This document shows, piece after piece, positions 17,423-25,717 of a stretch of DNA of 64,000 nt; the first letter of the stretch is position 1, and every line of letters begins with the position of its first letter. The stretch is from Mycobacteroides abscessus ATCC 19977 (GTDB taxonomy: Bacteria; Actinomycetota; Actinomycetes; Mycobacteriales; Mycobacteriaceae): contig NC_010397.1 of assembly GCF_000069185.1 (NCBI RefSeq), forward strand, positions 5,003,173 to 5,067,172, written 5' to 3'. The translations under genes and the position numbers were made by a program. The notes beneath the pieces were generated by a model. The model did no database searches. It was not told the DNA's origin and worked only from the letters and a program-made list of their open reading frames with translations.

Positions 17423-18081
17423 TTCCTGTCGGTCGGGGCTTGTTCGGCGTGTTCTTCCGGACGGTCCACGTGGATACCGTCCAACACCATGTCGGCGATG
17501 CGTTTGGCTATCTGTGCGGGGCTCTTGCCGTCGGTGCGGTACCAGACCGCCACCATGTTCAGCATTCCCAAGATCGCGTTGGTGAGCACATGGTCGGCCG
17601 TGTGAAATGTGCCGACCTCGTGACCTTCGTCGAAGACGCGCTGCCAGCAGCGCTGCAGCTCGTCGCGAAGCCCCTGCAATTGCGCCGCACGCTCACCGGT
17701 CAGCGCGGAACCATCACGTACCTGGATGGCAACCTGCTTGCGGTACTTGACGATGAGGATGACGTACGAGCCGATCAGCGTGCGCAGGCGCCTGGCCGGT
17801 TCGGTGTTCATATTCGCGATATGGACGGCCTCGGTGAGCATCTCATCGATATAGCTGCGCAAGATCTCCCAGAGGAGTTCCTCCTTGGACCCGATATGGT
17901 AGTAGAGCGCGCCACCGCGCACGCCTGCCGCAGCACCGATCTCGGCTACGCCCGTGGCGTGAAATCCCTTCTCCGCAAACAGATCTGTCGCGACCTCCAT
18001 GATCCGCTGACGGGTCGCCGCGGCGTCGCCATCGGAGGCCGGTGGGCGGCCCCGACGCGGCTTGGCTCCGGCCTCTGTCAC
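17419..18081 (-). CDS. TetR-family regulator of the SDR/acyl-CoA dehydrogenase operon
   Basis: 220 residues. Helix-turn-helix at about 25-70, with RQRIMEVATDLFAEKGFHATGVAEI and ALYYHIGSKEELLWEIL. The C-terminal domain, RTLIGSYVILIVKYRKQVAIQVRD, resembles the KstR2/FadR-type regulators of lipid degradation. The start GTG 18081 overlaps the SDR stop and its own stop overlaps the dehydrogenase start, so the regulator is inside the operon it probably controls. The likely operator is the 24-base palindrome at 18831-18854; an acyl-CoA ligand is inferred. Confidence 0.9.
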   Translation of the reverse strand: MTEAGAKPRRGRPPASDGDAAATRQRIMEVATDLFAEKGFHATGVAEIGAAAGVRGGALYYHIGSKEELLWEILRSYIDEMLTEAVHIANMNTEPARRLRTLIGSYVILIVKYRKQVAIQVRDGSALTGERAAQLQGLRDELQRCWQRVFDEGHEVGTFHTADHVLTNAILGMLNMVAVWYRTDGKSPAQIAKRIADMVLDGIHVDRPEEHAEQAPTDRK

Positions 18082-18815
18082 AGGATGCCGCCGTCTAGAC
18101 GAATCGTCGTGCCCGTGCAGTAGGCCGATGCCTCACTCGCCAAGTAGAGCGCCGCGCCCACGATGTCCTCCGGCTCACCGACGCGCCGCAGCGGGATGCT
18201 CGGAATGAGCGCTTCGGCGAACCCCTCCGGCCAGGCGGCGGCGATGTCGGTGTTAAAGAGCCCGCACTGAATCGTATTGGTGCGCACCGTCGGTCCGAAC
18301 GTGTGCGACAGCCCGAGGGTCAGTGCGTTCAGCCCCGCCTTGGCCGCCGCGTAGGGCAGCGCCGTCGCGTCGGGCCGTACCGCCTCTATCGAACTGATGT
18401 TGATGATCGAGCCGCCAGCTCCCGCGGCCATCTTCGTGGCGATCGAGGCCGACAACCGAAACGGGCCCTTGAGGTTCACACCGATGACCTTGTCGAACAA
18501 CGCTTCCGACACCTGATCCAGACTGGGGTACAGCGGCGAGAGTCCTGCGTTGTTCACCAACACATCCACCCTGCCGAACTCGCGGTACACGGTGTCCACC
18601 AGGTGGTCGCACTGCTCCCAGGAGCTGACGTTGCACGCAACCGGAAGCGCCCGGCGGCCGTGCTCGGCCTCCACCTGGGCAGCCAGTTCTTGACACGAGT
18701 CGATCTTGCGGCTGGCGATCACCACATCGGCGCCGTGCGCCGCGAATGCCCGCACCATTGCCCGCCCCAATCCACGGCTTCCGCCGGTGACGACGACAAC
18801 CTTGTCCTGCAGCAT
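18078..18815 (-). CDS. Short-chain dehydrogenase/reductase
   Basis: 245 residues from ATG 18815, which has GGAGGGG five bases upstream. Rossmann motif TGGSRGLGRAM near 9-19, NNAG near 88-91 and the catalytic YAAAK with upstream Ser mark a classical SDR, NAD(P)-dependent. First gene of a four-gene coupled operon with a TetR regulator, an acyl-CoA dehydrogenase and an APH-type kinase. A role in oxidising a hydroxyacyl intermediate is plausible from context. Preceded by a palindromic operator. Confidence 0.88.
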   Translation of the reverse strand: MLQDKVVVVTGGSRGLGRAMVRAFAAHGADVVIASRKIDSCQELAAQVEAEHGRRALPVACNVSSWEQCDHLVDTVYREFGRVDVLVNNAGLSPLYPSLDQVSEALFDKVIGVNLKGPFRLSASIATKMAAGAGGSIINISSIEAVRPDATALPYAAAKAGLNALTLGLSHTFGPTVRTNTIQCGLFNTDIAAAWPEGFAEALIPSIPLRRVGEPEDIVGAALYLASEASAYCTGTTIRLDGGIL

Positions 18816-18830
18816 CCGACCCCTCCTCAA

Positions 18831-18854
18831 TTAATGTGGCGATCGATACATTAA
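18831..18854. promoter_or_regulatory. Perfect palindromic TetR operator
   Basis: TTAATGT at 18831-18837 and ACATTAA at 18848-18854 form an exact inverted repeat with a 10-base spacer, 15 bases before the SDR start codon. It is an AT-rich island in GC-rich DNA. The operon contains a TetR regulator, which is the obvious candidate ligand. Confidence 0.65.
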
Positions 18855-18893
18855 AGTCCATACGCCAGGGGCGCAAGAGGCGGTTGCCATCAG

Positions 18894-19574
18894 TCAGCGG
18901 GCGAGCTTGTCCAGTAGCAGGGTGAACATCGCCTCGGTTTTGTCGTCCTCCGGATCAATACGACAGAACATCACCGAGGCGACATAGTTCGCGCGTTGCC
19001 GCGCAACAAGGCGGCACGACCACGGCGAATGATCCGTGGTGCGTGTCCAGTTCACTTCATCCTGACCGCTATGCAGAATCTTGAGGGTCCAGTTCTCGCT
19101 GGCACCGCCCACCGACGTGGTCCCGTGCGCCCCATCGCATCGAGACATGCGCTGGGCGAATTGTTCGAACTGTTGGCTGGCCGAGCTGGCGGTCTCGAAC
19201 ACGATGAGCGCGGTACCGACCGTGTGCTTGCGCATCTTGTCAACGGTGTGCGCGTAGGCCTGGATCCGCGCCGCGCCGAAACTCAAGTACTGCTGGCGTG
19301 TCGCCAACGAATACCCGTATGCACAGTCGGACACGGTGTTGGCCGTCGATAGCACGGTTTCGACCGGCGGGATCGTCTTGACCTCCGGAAGGCCCGCTGC
19401 CGCACGGACATCCGATGCCGACAACAAGCGATCCGCAAGCTCGGCCTGCCTCGGCGGTAGCACCGGATACAACTTCTCCGCCTTGACGGGCGCCGTCGCG
19501 TCCCCCGCGATCGCCTGCGTGCACGAGGACAGGAGCACCGTCACACTGAGCAAAATCACTGGCGCCCCGCGCAT
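18894..19574 (-). CDS. PknH-type sensor-domain lipoprotein 1
   Basis: 226 residues from ATG 19574. Signal peptide with lipobox LLSSC (Cys near 17). The mature part, with LSASDVRAAAGLPEV, a CAYGYS and a second Cys pair, and VARQRANYVASVMFC at the end, matches the extracellular PknH-like/LpqQ-LpqA sensor domain of mycobacteria, normally stabilised by two disulphides. The start codon shares one base with the stop of the preceding paralogue (TAATG), so they are coupled. Ligand unknown. Confidence 0.75.
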   Translation of the reverse strand: MRGAPVILLSVTVLLSSCTQAIAGDATAPVKAEKLYPVLPPRQAELADRLLSASDVRAAAGLPEVKTIPPVETVLSTANTVSDCAYGYSLATRQQYLSFGAARIQAYAHTVDKMRKHTVGTALIVFETASSASQQFEQFAQRMSRCDGAHGTTSVGGASENWTLKILHSGQDEVNWTRTTDHSPWSCRLVARQRANYVASVMFCRIDPEDDKTEAMFTLLLDKLAR

Positions 19575-20260
19575 TACCGCGAACCCGACAGTTTCTGCAT
19601 CAATCGATCCAGCACATCGCCCGCCTTGTTGTCCGACCCGTGGCTGCAAAACATCGACGATGCCACAAAGTTGGCCCGCTGGCGCGCAGCCATGTAACAG
19701 GCCCAGGTTGAGCCGATAACACTACGGGTCCATGCCACCTCGTCGGCGGTATCGGCACTAGTGATGCTCAGCTTCCAAAAATCGGCATCCTCGTGAGGCC
19801 TCTTCTGCGTGGTGACCCCATCGCATTTCGACATGCGCCCAGCGAAAGACCGGAACTCACGCTGCGCGGCATCGGCATCCGCGAAGACGACCAGCGCATC
19901 GCTGACTGAGTACTCCCGGACCTCCTCGGTCTCCTGTGAATAGCCTTCAATCCGCGCGGCCGAATACCCCGAGTACTGCACGACCTCGGCCAGCGAGTAG
20001 CCCAATCCGCATTCGAGGCTCGGATCTGTGGAACCAAACATCGAGTCGACGGGATCCCACACCTTGAGAAGCCGCGGCAGACCTGTGACAGCCCGCACCT
20101 CCTCGGCGGGCAGAAGTCGCCCGCCGAGCTTGCCATCGACCGGCCGGATTTCGCGGTATACACCTTCTATGCCTACCGGCGCTGTCGGCTCTCCCCCGGA
20201 AATCCGTGAACAACCAGCCAAGCTCAGCACAATGCAGACCGCGGCCATACCCCGCCGCAT
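19574..20260 (-). CDS. PknH-type sensor-domain lipoprotein 2
   Basis: 228 residues from ATG 20260, with GGAGGGGG upstream. Lipobox LSLAGC places the lipid-modified Cys near residue 17. The domain aligns along its whole length with the next gene: LLPAEEVRAVTGLP, CGLGYS, SKCDGVTT, AARQRANFVASSMFC. Conserved cysteines are kept. The two genes are a tandem duplicate and likely a two-gene operon downstream of bkdC, from which they are separated by 48 bases. Function unknown beyond an extracellular sensor-like role. Confidence 0.75.
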   Translation of the reverse strand: MRRGMAAVCIVLSLAGCSRISGGEPTAPVGIEGVYREIRPVDGKLGGRLLPAEEVRAVTGLPRLLKVWDPVDSMFGSTDPSLECGLGYSLAEVVQYSGYSAARIEGYSQETEEVREYSVSDALVVFADADAAQREFRSFAGRMSKCDGVTTQKRPHEDADFWKLSITSADTADEVAWTRSVIGSTWACYMAARQRANFVASSMFCSHGSDNKAGDVLDRLMQKLSGSR

Positions 20261-20308
20261 AGACCGCCCCCTCCTAGCATCTCCAGTTGAAGTTTGCTAG
20301 GAGTGAAG

Positions 20309-21616
20309 CTACACCACCAGTGCCATTCGTGGATCGGTGAGCATCGCCCCCAGATCGGCGAGAAACTTCGATCCCTGCTCACCGTCCACCAGTCGGTGGT
20401 CGAACGACAACGCCAGTGTGGTGACGTCCCGCACCGCCAGCTCGCCGTTCACCACCCAGGGACGCTTGGCGACAGAGCCCAGTGCCAGGATCGCCGCCTC
20501 CCCCGGGTTGATGATCGGTGTCCCGGCGTCGACACCGAAGACCCCGATATTGGTGAGGGTGAATGTGCCCCCACTCATATCGGTCGGCGCGGTCTTCCCG
20601 GCGCGTGCGGTGGACACCAACTGTGCGATAGCAGTAGCCAATTCACCCAGCGACATCGCGTCGGCTCCCTTGACATTCGGCACCACCAATCCTCGCTCCG
20701 TGGCTGCCGCGATGCCCAGATTCACGTAATGCTTCACGATGATCTCTCCGGCCTGCTCATCCCAGGCGGAGTTCAGCGAGGGATGCGACCGCAGGGCCAG
20801 CAACACCATCCGTGCAACCAACGTCATCGGGGTGAGCTTGAGATCGGGAGACTTCGCCTTCAGTTCGGCCAGCAGCCCCATCGTCGAGGTCATGTCGACG
20901 GTGAGGAACTCGGTGACGTGCGGTGCGGTGAACGCGCTACGCACCATGGCGGCGGCGGTGTGTTTGCGCACTCCCGCAATCGGAATCCGTGTCTCACCAC
21001 CCGGCTGGACCGCGACACCGGCCACCGGCTCCTCCTCTGCGGGCGCACCCTGCGGCGCACGAGCGGTGAGGCTACGGGTGTATGCCTCCACATCCTGGCG
21101 CGTGATACTGCCGCCGATACCTGTTCCGTTGATCAGTTCGAGGGCCACGCCCAGCTCGGCGGCAAGCTTGCGGACGGACGGCTTAGCTGCCGCGCGCGAC
21201 GGTACCGACTCTGCCTGGGCTGCCGGCGCCGCGACGGCGGGCTCTGGCTCGGTTGTCTGTTCTACGAGGGCAAGTGCGGCCGCACCGGCTCCCGAGCGTC
21301 GCCGGCGCCGCGTCTGGCCCGCCGAATCCGACGGGCCGTATCCCACGAGATTGGCGGGCGCGTCGGGCTCGGCACCGGCCACCTCGATCGAGATGAGCGG
21401 CGCGCCCACCGCAACAGTCGAATTCTCGGCTGCCTGTAGGGCCACCACCGTGCCCTCGAAGGGCGACGGCAATTCGACCATCGCCTTCGCGGTCTCCACG
21501 TCGGCGAGCACCTGGTTGAGCTTTACCTCGTCGCCGACCCGCACCTTCCAGGAAATCAGATCCGCCTCGGTAAGTCCTTCTCCGAGGTCTGGAAGCAGAA
21601 ACTGTTTGACTGCCAT
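20309..21616 (-). CDS. bkdC: Branched-chain 2-oxoacid dehydrogenase E2 (dihydrolipoamide acyltransferase)
   Basis: Core component that moves the acyl group from lipoate to CoA. 435 residues: lipoyl domain 1-80 with the modified Lys in DVETAKAMVE (near 40-49), an alanine/proline-rich linker, a small E1/E3-binding domain with SVRKLAAELGV near 165, and the catalytic acyltransferase domain ending in SFDHRLVDGEQG. Sixteen bases after bkdB. Matches M. tuberculosis Rv2495c in kind; such E2 subunits use the shared dihydrolipoamide dehydrogenase Lpd as E3. Confidence 0.93.
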   Translation of the reverse strand: MAVKQFLLPDLGEGLTEADLISWKVRVGDEVKLNQVLADVETAKAMVELPSPFEGTVVALQAAENSTVAVGAPLISIEVAGAEPDAPANLVGYGPSDSAGQTRRRRRSGAGAAALALVEQTTEPEPAVAAPAAQAESVPSRAAAKPSVRKLAAELGVALELINGTGIGGSITRQDVEAYTRSLTARAPQGAPAEEEPVAGVAVQPGGETRIPIAGVRKHTAAAMVRSAFTAPHVTEFLTVDMTSTMGLLAELKAKSPDLKLTPMTLVARMVLLALRSHPSLNSAWDEQAGEIIVKHYVNLGIAAATERGLVVPNVKGADAMSLGELATAIAQLVSTARAGKTAPTDMSGGTFTLTNIGVFGVDAGTPIINPGEAAILALGSVAKRPWVVNGELAVRDVTTLALSFDHRLVDGEQGSKFLADLGAMLTDPRMALVV

Positions 21617-21632
21617 AGATCTCGCATCCCTC

Positions 21633-22607
21633 CTAGGCGGCGATAGCGCGGTCGACGGCGTCCATCACCCGCTCCGCATCGGGTAGGTAGTGATGTTCCA
21701 CCTTGTTGGCCGGGTACGGAAGCGCGAAGCCGCCGACCCGCAACACCGGAGCCTCCAGGTGGTAGAAGCATCGCTCCGTGATGCGCGCGGCAATCTCGGC
21801 GCCCAAACCCATGAATACCGGGGCCTCGTGCACCACGATCAGCCGTCCGGTCTTGCGCACCGACGCCTCCAGGGTGTCGAAATCAACCGGAGAAAGCGAT
21901 CGCAAATCCACCACCTCGACCGATATGCCCTCCGTGGCAGCCAGTTCCGCGGCGGCATTGGCCACTGCCACCATCGGTCCATAGGCGGCGATGGTGGCCG
22001 CGGTTCCGGACCGGACAACGCGCGCGGCACCGAGTGGGACAGGCACCAGCGCGGTATCGACCTCGCCCTTCTCCCAGTATCGCCGCTTGGGTTCGAAGAA
22101 GACCACCGGGTCGTCGCACGCGACAGCCTGCCGGATCATGTCGTAAGCGTCCTGCGGTGAGCTGCAAGACACCACGCGTAGGCCGGCCGTATGCGCGAAA
22201 TACGCTTCGGGTGACTCCGAATGATGTTCCACCGCACCGATTCCGCCCCCGAAGGGAATTCGGATGGTCAGCGGCATTCCCACCGCGCCCTTGGTGCGGT
22301 AGTGCAACTTGGCCACCTGACTGACAATCTGATCGAAGGCCGGGTATACGAATCCGTCGAACTGGATTTCACAGACCGGACGGTATCCCCGCATGGCCAA
22401 ACCGACCGCGGTGCCGATAATTCCGGACTCGGCCAGCGGCGTGTCGATGACGCGATGGTCGCCGAAATCCTTCTGCAGCCCGTCGGTCACCCGGAAGACA
22501 CCGCCGAGCTTGCCGACATCCTCTCCCATGACGATCACCTTGTCGTCGTCCTCCAGCGCCGACCGCAAGCCAGCGTCCAGGGCACCGGACATAGTCATCC
22601 TGGTCAT
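21633..22607 (-). CDS. bkdB: Branched-chain 2-oxoacid dehydrogenase E1 beta subunit
   Basis: 324 residues, transketolase-like pyrimidine-binding fold. Conserved MTMSGALDAGLRSALEDD and VIVMGEDVGKLGGVF at the N-terminus, and PLAESGIIGTAVGLAMRGYRPVCEIQF after it. Partners BkdA in the thiamine-dependent E1. The start ATG 22607 overlaps the bkdA stop (ATGA), which keeps the two subunits at equal levels. Deciding between the first Met and the internal one four residues on is not possible. Confidence 0.93.
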   Translation of the reverse strand: MTRMTMSGALDAGLRSALEDDDKVIVMGEDVGKLGGVFRVTDGLQKDFGDHRVIDTPLAESGIIGTAVGLAMRGYRPVCEIQFDGFVYPAFDQIVSQVAKLHYRTKGAVGMPLTIRIPFGGGIGAVEHHSESPEAYFAHTAGLRVVSCSSPQDAYDMIRQAVACDDPVVFFEPKRRYWEKGEVDTALVPVPLGAARVVRSGTAATIAAYGPMVAVANAAAELAATEGISVEVVDLRSLSPVDFDTLEASVRKTGRLIVVHEAPVFMGLGAEIAARITERCFYHLEAPVLRVGGFALPYPANKVEHHYLPDAERVMDAVDRAIAA

Positions 22608-23698
22608 GATGCGTAGGTCCCTTCATCCTCGAAAGTGGCCAGGTATTCCAAGTAGTCGCGCCGTTCGGCGGAGACAAGCGGATGTGGTTCCGCGTACACG
22701 TGATTGAACATGTCAGCGGCTGTCGGCTCGACCGTGCCAAGGCAGCCCGCACGCAGCTGCGCGGCGACCTCGTCCGCCAGCGCGGCGATGCGGTGTTTCT
22801 CTGACTCGCTCAGCGCACCACGACTCTCCAGATACTTCTCCACCCGCGCCAACGGATCCTTGGCCCGCCACTCGTCCAGCTCGGCGGCATTGCGGTACTT
22901 GGTCGGATCGTCGGAGGTGGTATGCGGCCCCATCCGATAGGTCACGGCTTCGATCAGGGTCGGCCCGCTGCCCTCACGGGCACGCCGCAGCGCCATTCGA
23001 GTCGCGGCCGTCACGGCGAGCACATCGTTGCCGTCCACCTGAATACCCGGCACTCCGAATCCGATGCCACGGGCCGCCAGCGGCAGATGACTCTGCACCC
23101 GGACCGGCTCACTGATCGCCCACTGGTTGTTCTGACAGAAGAAGACAACGGGCGCACCGAAGCTCGAAGCGAACGCGAATGCCTCCGAGACATCACCCTG
23201 GCTGGTCGCGCCGTCTCCGAAGTAGGCGATGACCGCGGTATCCGATCCGTCGAATTTCACGCCCATGGCGTATCCGGTGGCGTGCAGCGCCTGTGCACCG
23301 ACGATGATCGCGGGCGCGGTGACATTGTGATCGCGCGGATTCCAGCCGGATTGTGTTGAACCGCGCCAGAACTGGAGCATGGCCGTGGGTTCGATACCAC
23401 GGCAATAGGCGACGCCGTGCTCGCGGAAACTGGTGAAGGCGAAATCGTCGTGCCGCAGCGCGCGAGCGGAACCGACCTGCGCGGCCTCTTGCCCGAGCAA
23501 CGGGGCCCAGAGTGCGAGTTCGCCCTGACGCTGCAGGGCCGTGGACTCGTTGTCGATGCGGCGGACCACCACCATGTCCCGGTACAGCGCCCTCAGCTGA
23601 GTCAGACCGTCCTCGTCGAGGATGTCGCTGACCAGCGGCATGTACTCGGGATTCTCGATCCGGTTACCGTCCGAATCGAGGAGCTGGATGGTCTCCAT
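22604..23698 (-). CDS. bkdA: Branched-chain 2-oxoacid dehydrogenase E1 alpha subunit
   Basis: 364 residues. Binds thiamine diphosphate through GDGATSQGDVSEAF near 168-181 and the NN of CQNNQWAIS near 199-207. Decarboxylates the 2-oxo acids of Val, Leu and Ile. First gene of the bkdABC operon; ATG 23698 has GAGGG upstream. The divergent Lrp-type regulator starts 166 bases away and probably controls the operon. Confidence 0.93.
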   Translation of the reverse strand: METIQLLDSDGNRIENPEYMPLVSDILDEDGLTQLRALYRDMVVVRRIDNESTALQRQGELALWAPLLGQEAAQVGSARALRHDDFAFTSFREHGVAYCRGIEPTAMLQFWRGSTQSGWNPRDHNVTAPAIIVGAQALHATGYAMGVKFDGSDTAVIAYFGDGATSQGDVSEAFAFASSFGAPVVFFCQNNQWAISEPVRVQSHLPLAARGIGFGVPGIQVDGNDVLAVTAATRMALRRAREGSGPTLIEAVTYRMGPHTTSDDPTKYRNAAELDEWRAKDPLARVEKYLESRGALSESEKHRIAALADEVAAQLRAGCLGTVEPTAADMFNHVYAEPHPLVSAERRDYLEYLATFEDEGTYAS

Positions 23699-23754
23699 AA
23701 CCTGCCCTCGCTAACGATGGGTCGCACCGCGTGTACCTGACTGCCACCGTGTGG

Positions 23755-23770
23755 GTGTGTCATGACTCAC
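23755..23770. promoter_or_regulatory. Palindrome between bkdA and the Lrp-type gene
   Basis: GTGTGTCATGACTCAC is a 16-base inverted repeat with a perfect GTCATGAC core and one mismatched pair. It lies in the divergent region about 57 bases from bkdA and 94 bases from the regulator. A Lrp-type operator is inferred from place and symmetry. Confidence 0.4.
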
Positions 23771-23863
23771 AGTGCATCAGATAGTCATACTGCGCAACCG
23801 ATGCGTGTCGAGTTGAGCATTATGCCCACAATCCGGCGTGTACTTTGTGCGATACTGCGCGCT

Positions 23864-24337
23864 ATGACCACTCTGGATGCCACCGATGCGAAGTTGTTAC
23901 TCGCCCTCACGCAAACTCCCCGTGCATCCGGCGTCGAGCTGGCGCAGCGACTGGGTCTGTCACGCAACACTGTGCAGGCACGGCTCACCCGCTGGGATCA
24001 GCACGAGGCCCTGGCCGGCATCGACCATCAGATCGTGCCGCGCGCGATGGGCTATCCCATGACCGCATACGTCACCGCACGGATCGACCAGCACCAGTTG
24101 GAAGCCATCGGGGCTGCCCTTGCCGACGTGCCGGAAGTGGTGCAAGTGCACGGTCTGGCGGGCGCAGACGACCTGATGATCAAGGTGGTGGCCGTCGACA
24201 GCGACGATCTTTACCGGATCGCCGGCAACATTCTCGATATCCCGGGTATTACCCGGACGTCGATCGCCATCGCCATGCACGAGCTGGTTGCGTTCCGGAT
24301 GACGCCGCTGCTGCGGCGCCTCTCCGGGCAGGAATAG
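23864..24337 (+). CDS. Lrp/AsnC-family regulator of the bkd operon
   Basis: 157 residues from ATG 23864. N-terminal helix-turn-helix (about 1-55) DATDAKLLLALTQTPRASGVELAQ with GLSRNTVQARLTRW, then the RAM ligand-binding domain with VHGLAGADDLMIKVVA near 100-115. Divergent from bkdABC, as for Rv2324/BkdR-type regulators of branched-chain amino acid catabolism. The start has GATACT seven bases before it and no ribosome binding site, so it may be leaderless. Branched-chain amino acids are the likely effectors. Confidence 0.88.
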   Translation: MTTLDATDAKLLLALTQTPRASGVELAQRLGLSRNTVQARLTRWDQHEALAGIDHQIVPRAMGYPMTAYVTARIDQHQLEAIGAALADVPEVVQVHGLAGADDLMIKVVAVDSDDLYRIAGNILDIPGITRTSIAIAMHELVAFRMTPLLRRLSGQE

Positions 24338-24340
24338 GAC

Positions 24341-25681
24341 CTAGCCCAGCCAGTCCAGAACCGCTGCGGCCGTCCAGGATTGCTGCATACTGCCCAAAGG
24401 CTCGCCAGTGAACGGCTCGTAATACTCCGCGAAAGATCCGTCGCCCGCCTGGCGTAATCCCTCTTGCCGCAACAGAAACGCGCGTTCGCTCCATCCACGC
24501 CGCTCGAATGCCCAACAGAACAGCCAGGTAAGCACCGGCCAAACCGGGCCCCGCCAGTATTCGCGCGGGCGAAAGTCCCGCGACACCGGCGACGTCGAGG
24601 GCACCAGCGCGTATCGCAGGTCCGGATGTCCGCAGAACCGCGGGCCCTCCAGCAGCCGCAACAAGGCCAACTCCTGCGGGCGCGGCATTCCACCGGACAG
24701 CAATGGCGCGAACACTGCTACCGTATCGGTCGCAACCCACTTGCCGGTCTTGACATCGAAATCCCTTGCCGCGCCGCTGCGCTCCTCGGTGGTATCGAGC
24801 ACACCCTGCCGGAACCGCTCGGCCCAGCCGTGCAGTTCACGCACATCGGCGCGGGGGCGGGCGTGTTCCTCACCGATCGTGGCCAGCACCTCGCAAGCCA
24901 CCGAGAAGATGGCCGAGACGAAAACATCCTCCATCGCGAAGCTCATCGCGTCCGGTAGCCGCGCGTCGTCGTAGCGCACCGATTTCATCTCTTCCAGCAG
25001 CCACAGGTACACGTCGTATTCGGCGTCCTTGGGGCGCTGCGACGGATCGGTGACAATGGCGGTGTCCGCGCGGGTGTAGGGCGGCAACTCACCCGGAACG
25101 ACGTTGGCGTAGGCCCCATCCCAGCGCGGCGAATTGTCCATTCCGGACTCCCACCCGTGATACAAGGTGATTCGGCCGTGCTGATTCTGGTCCCGAGTCT
25201 CGGCAAGCCAACGATGCCACCTCATGAGGTCGGTCCAGCGCCGGTCCAGGAAGGCCTCCGCGATGCCCCGCGCGCTCCGCCCCCGCCGCCGTGCGTGATC
25301 AAGGATGCGTTGCACGGCAATCGCGTGCACGGGTGGCTGGGTAATTCCCGAGGTCTGATATCCCGACGGCGCATTGGCCGCCAACTCCGAGGTCTGCCAG
25401 CGCGCGGGACCCGGGAAATATCCGTCGACCCCGTTCGCGAAGACAATGTGCGGGATCATCCCATTGGCCCACTGCGCCGAGAGCAGGGTGTCCAGCTCGG
25501 TGACAGCGCGTTCGACACTCAGCGGCGCCAGCCCAACCGCCACGAATGCCGCGTCCCAGCTCCACATGTGCGGGTACAGCTTGGGAGCGGCACTGGTCAT
25601 GGTTCCCCGGTCATTGCCCCTGAGCAGGTACGCCGCGCGCGCTGCCAGCTGCGTAGGAGTGAACATCGGGTGGGACGGCAT
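24341..25681 (-). CDS. ggh: Glucosylglycerate hydrolase (GH63)
   Basis: 446 residues. (Alpha/alpha)6-barrel glycosidase that releases glucose from glucosylglycerate, a compatible solute stored under nitrogen limitation. The sequence closely follows the Mycolicibacterium hassiacum enzyme as I recall it: FTPTQLAARAAYLLRGND, LYPHMWSWDAAFVAVG, YHGWESGMDNSPRWDGAYAN, RGPVWPVLTWLF and DGSFAEYYEPFTGEPLGS. The WSWDAAF Asp and the C-terminal Glu stretch are the catalytic region. No synthesis genes lie nearby. Tail to tail with the Lrp-type gene, three bases apart. Confidence 0.88.
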   Translation of the reverse strand: MPSHPMFTPTQLAARAAYLLRGNDRGTMTSAAPKLYPHMWSWDAAFVAVGLAPLSVERAVTELDTLLSAQWANGMIPHIVFANGVDGYFPGPARWQTSELAANAPSGYQTSGITQPPVHAIAVQRILDHARRRGRSARGIAEAFLDRRWTDLMRWHRWLAETRDQNQHGRITLYHGWESGMDNSPRWDGAYANVVPGELPPYTRADTAIVTDPSQRPKDAEYDVYLWLLEEMKSVRYDDARLPDAMSFAMEDVFVSAIFSVACEVLATIGEEHARPRADVRELHGWAERFRQGVLDTTEERSGAARDFDVKTGKWVATDTVAVFAPLLSGGMPRPQELALLRLLEGPRFCGHPDLRYALVPSTSPVSRDFRPREYWRGPVWPVLTWLFCWAFERRGWSERAFLLRQEGLRQAGDGSFAEYYEPFTGEPLGSMQQSWTAAAVLDWLG

Positions 25682-25717
25682 CCGTCCATTGTGCGGCGTG
25701 CTTAGCGGAAAGTCGCG

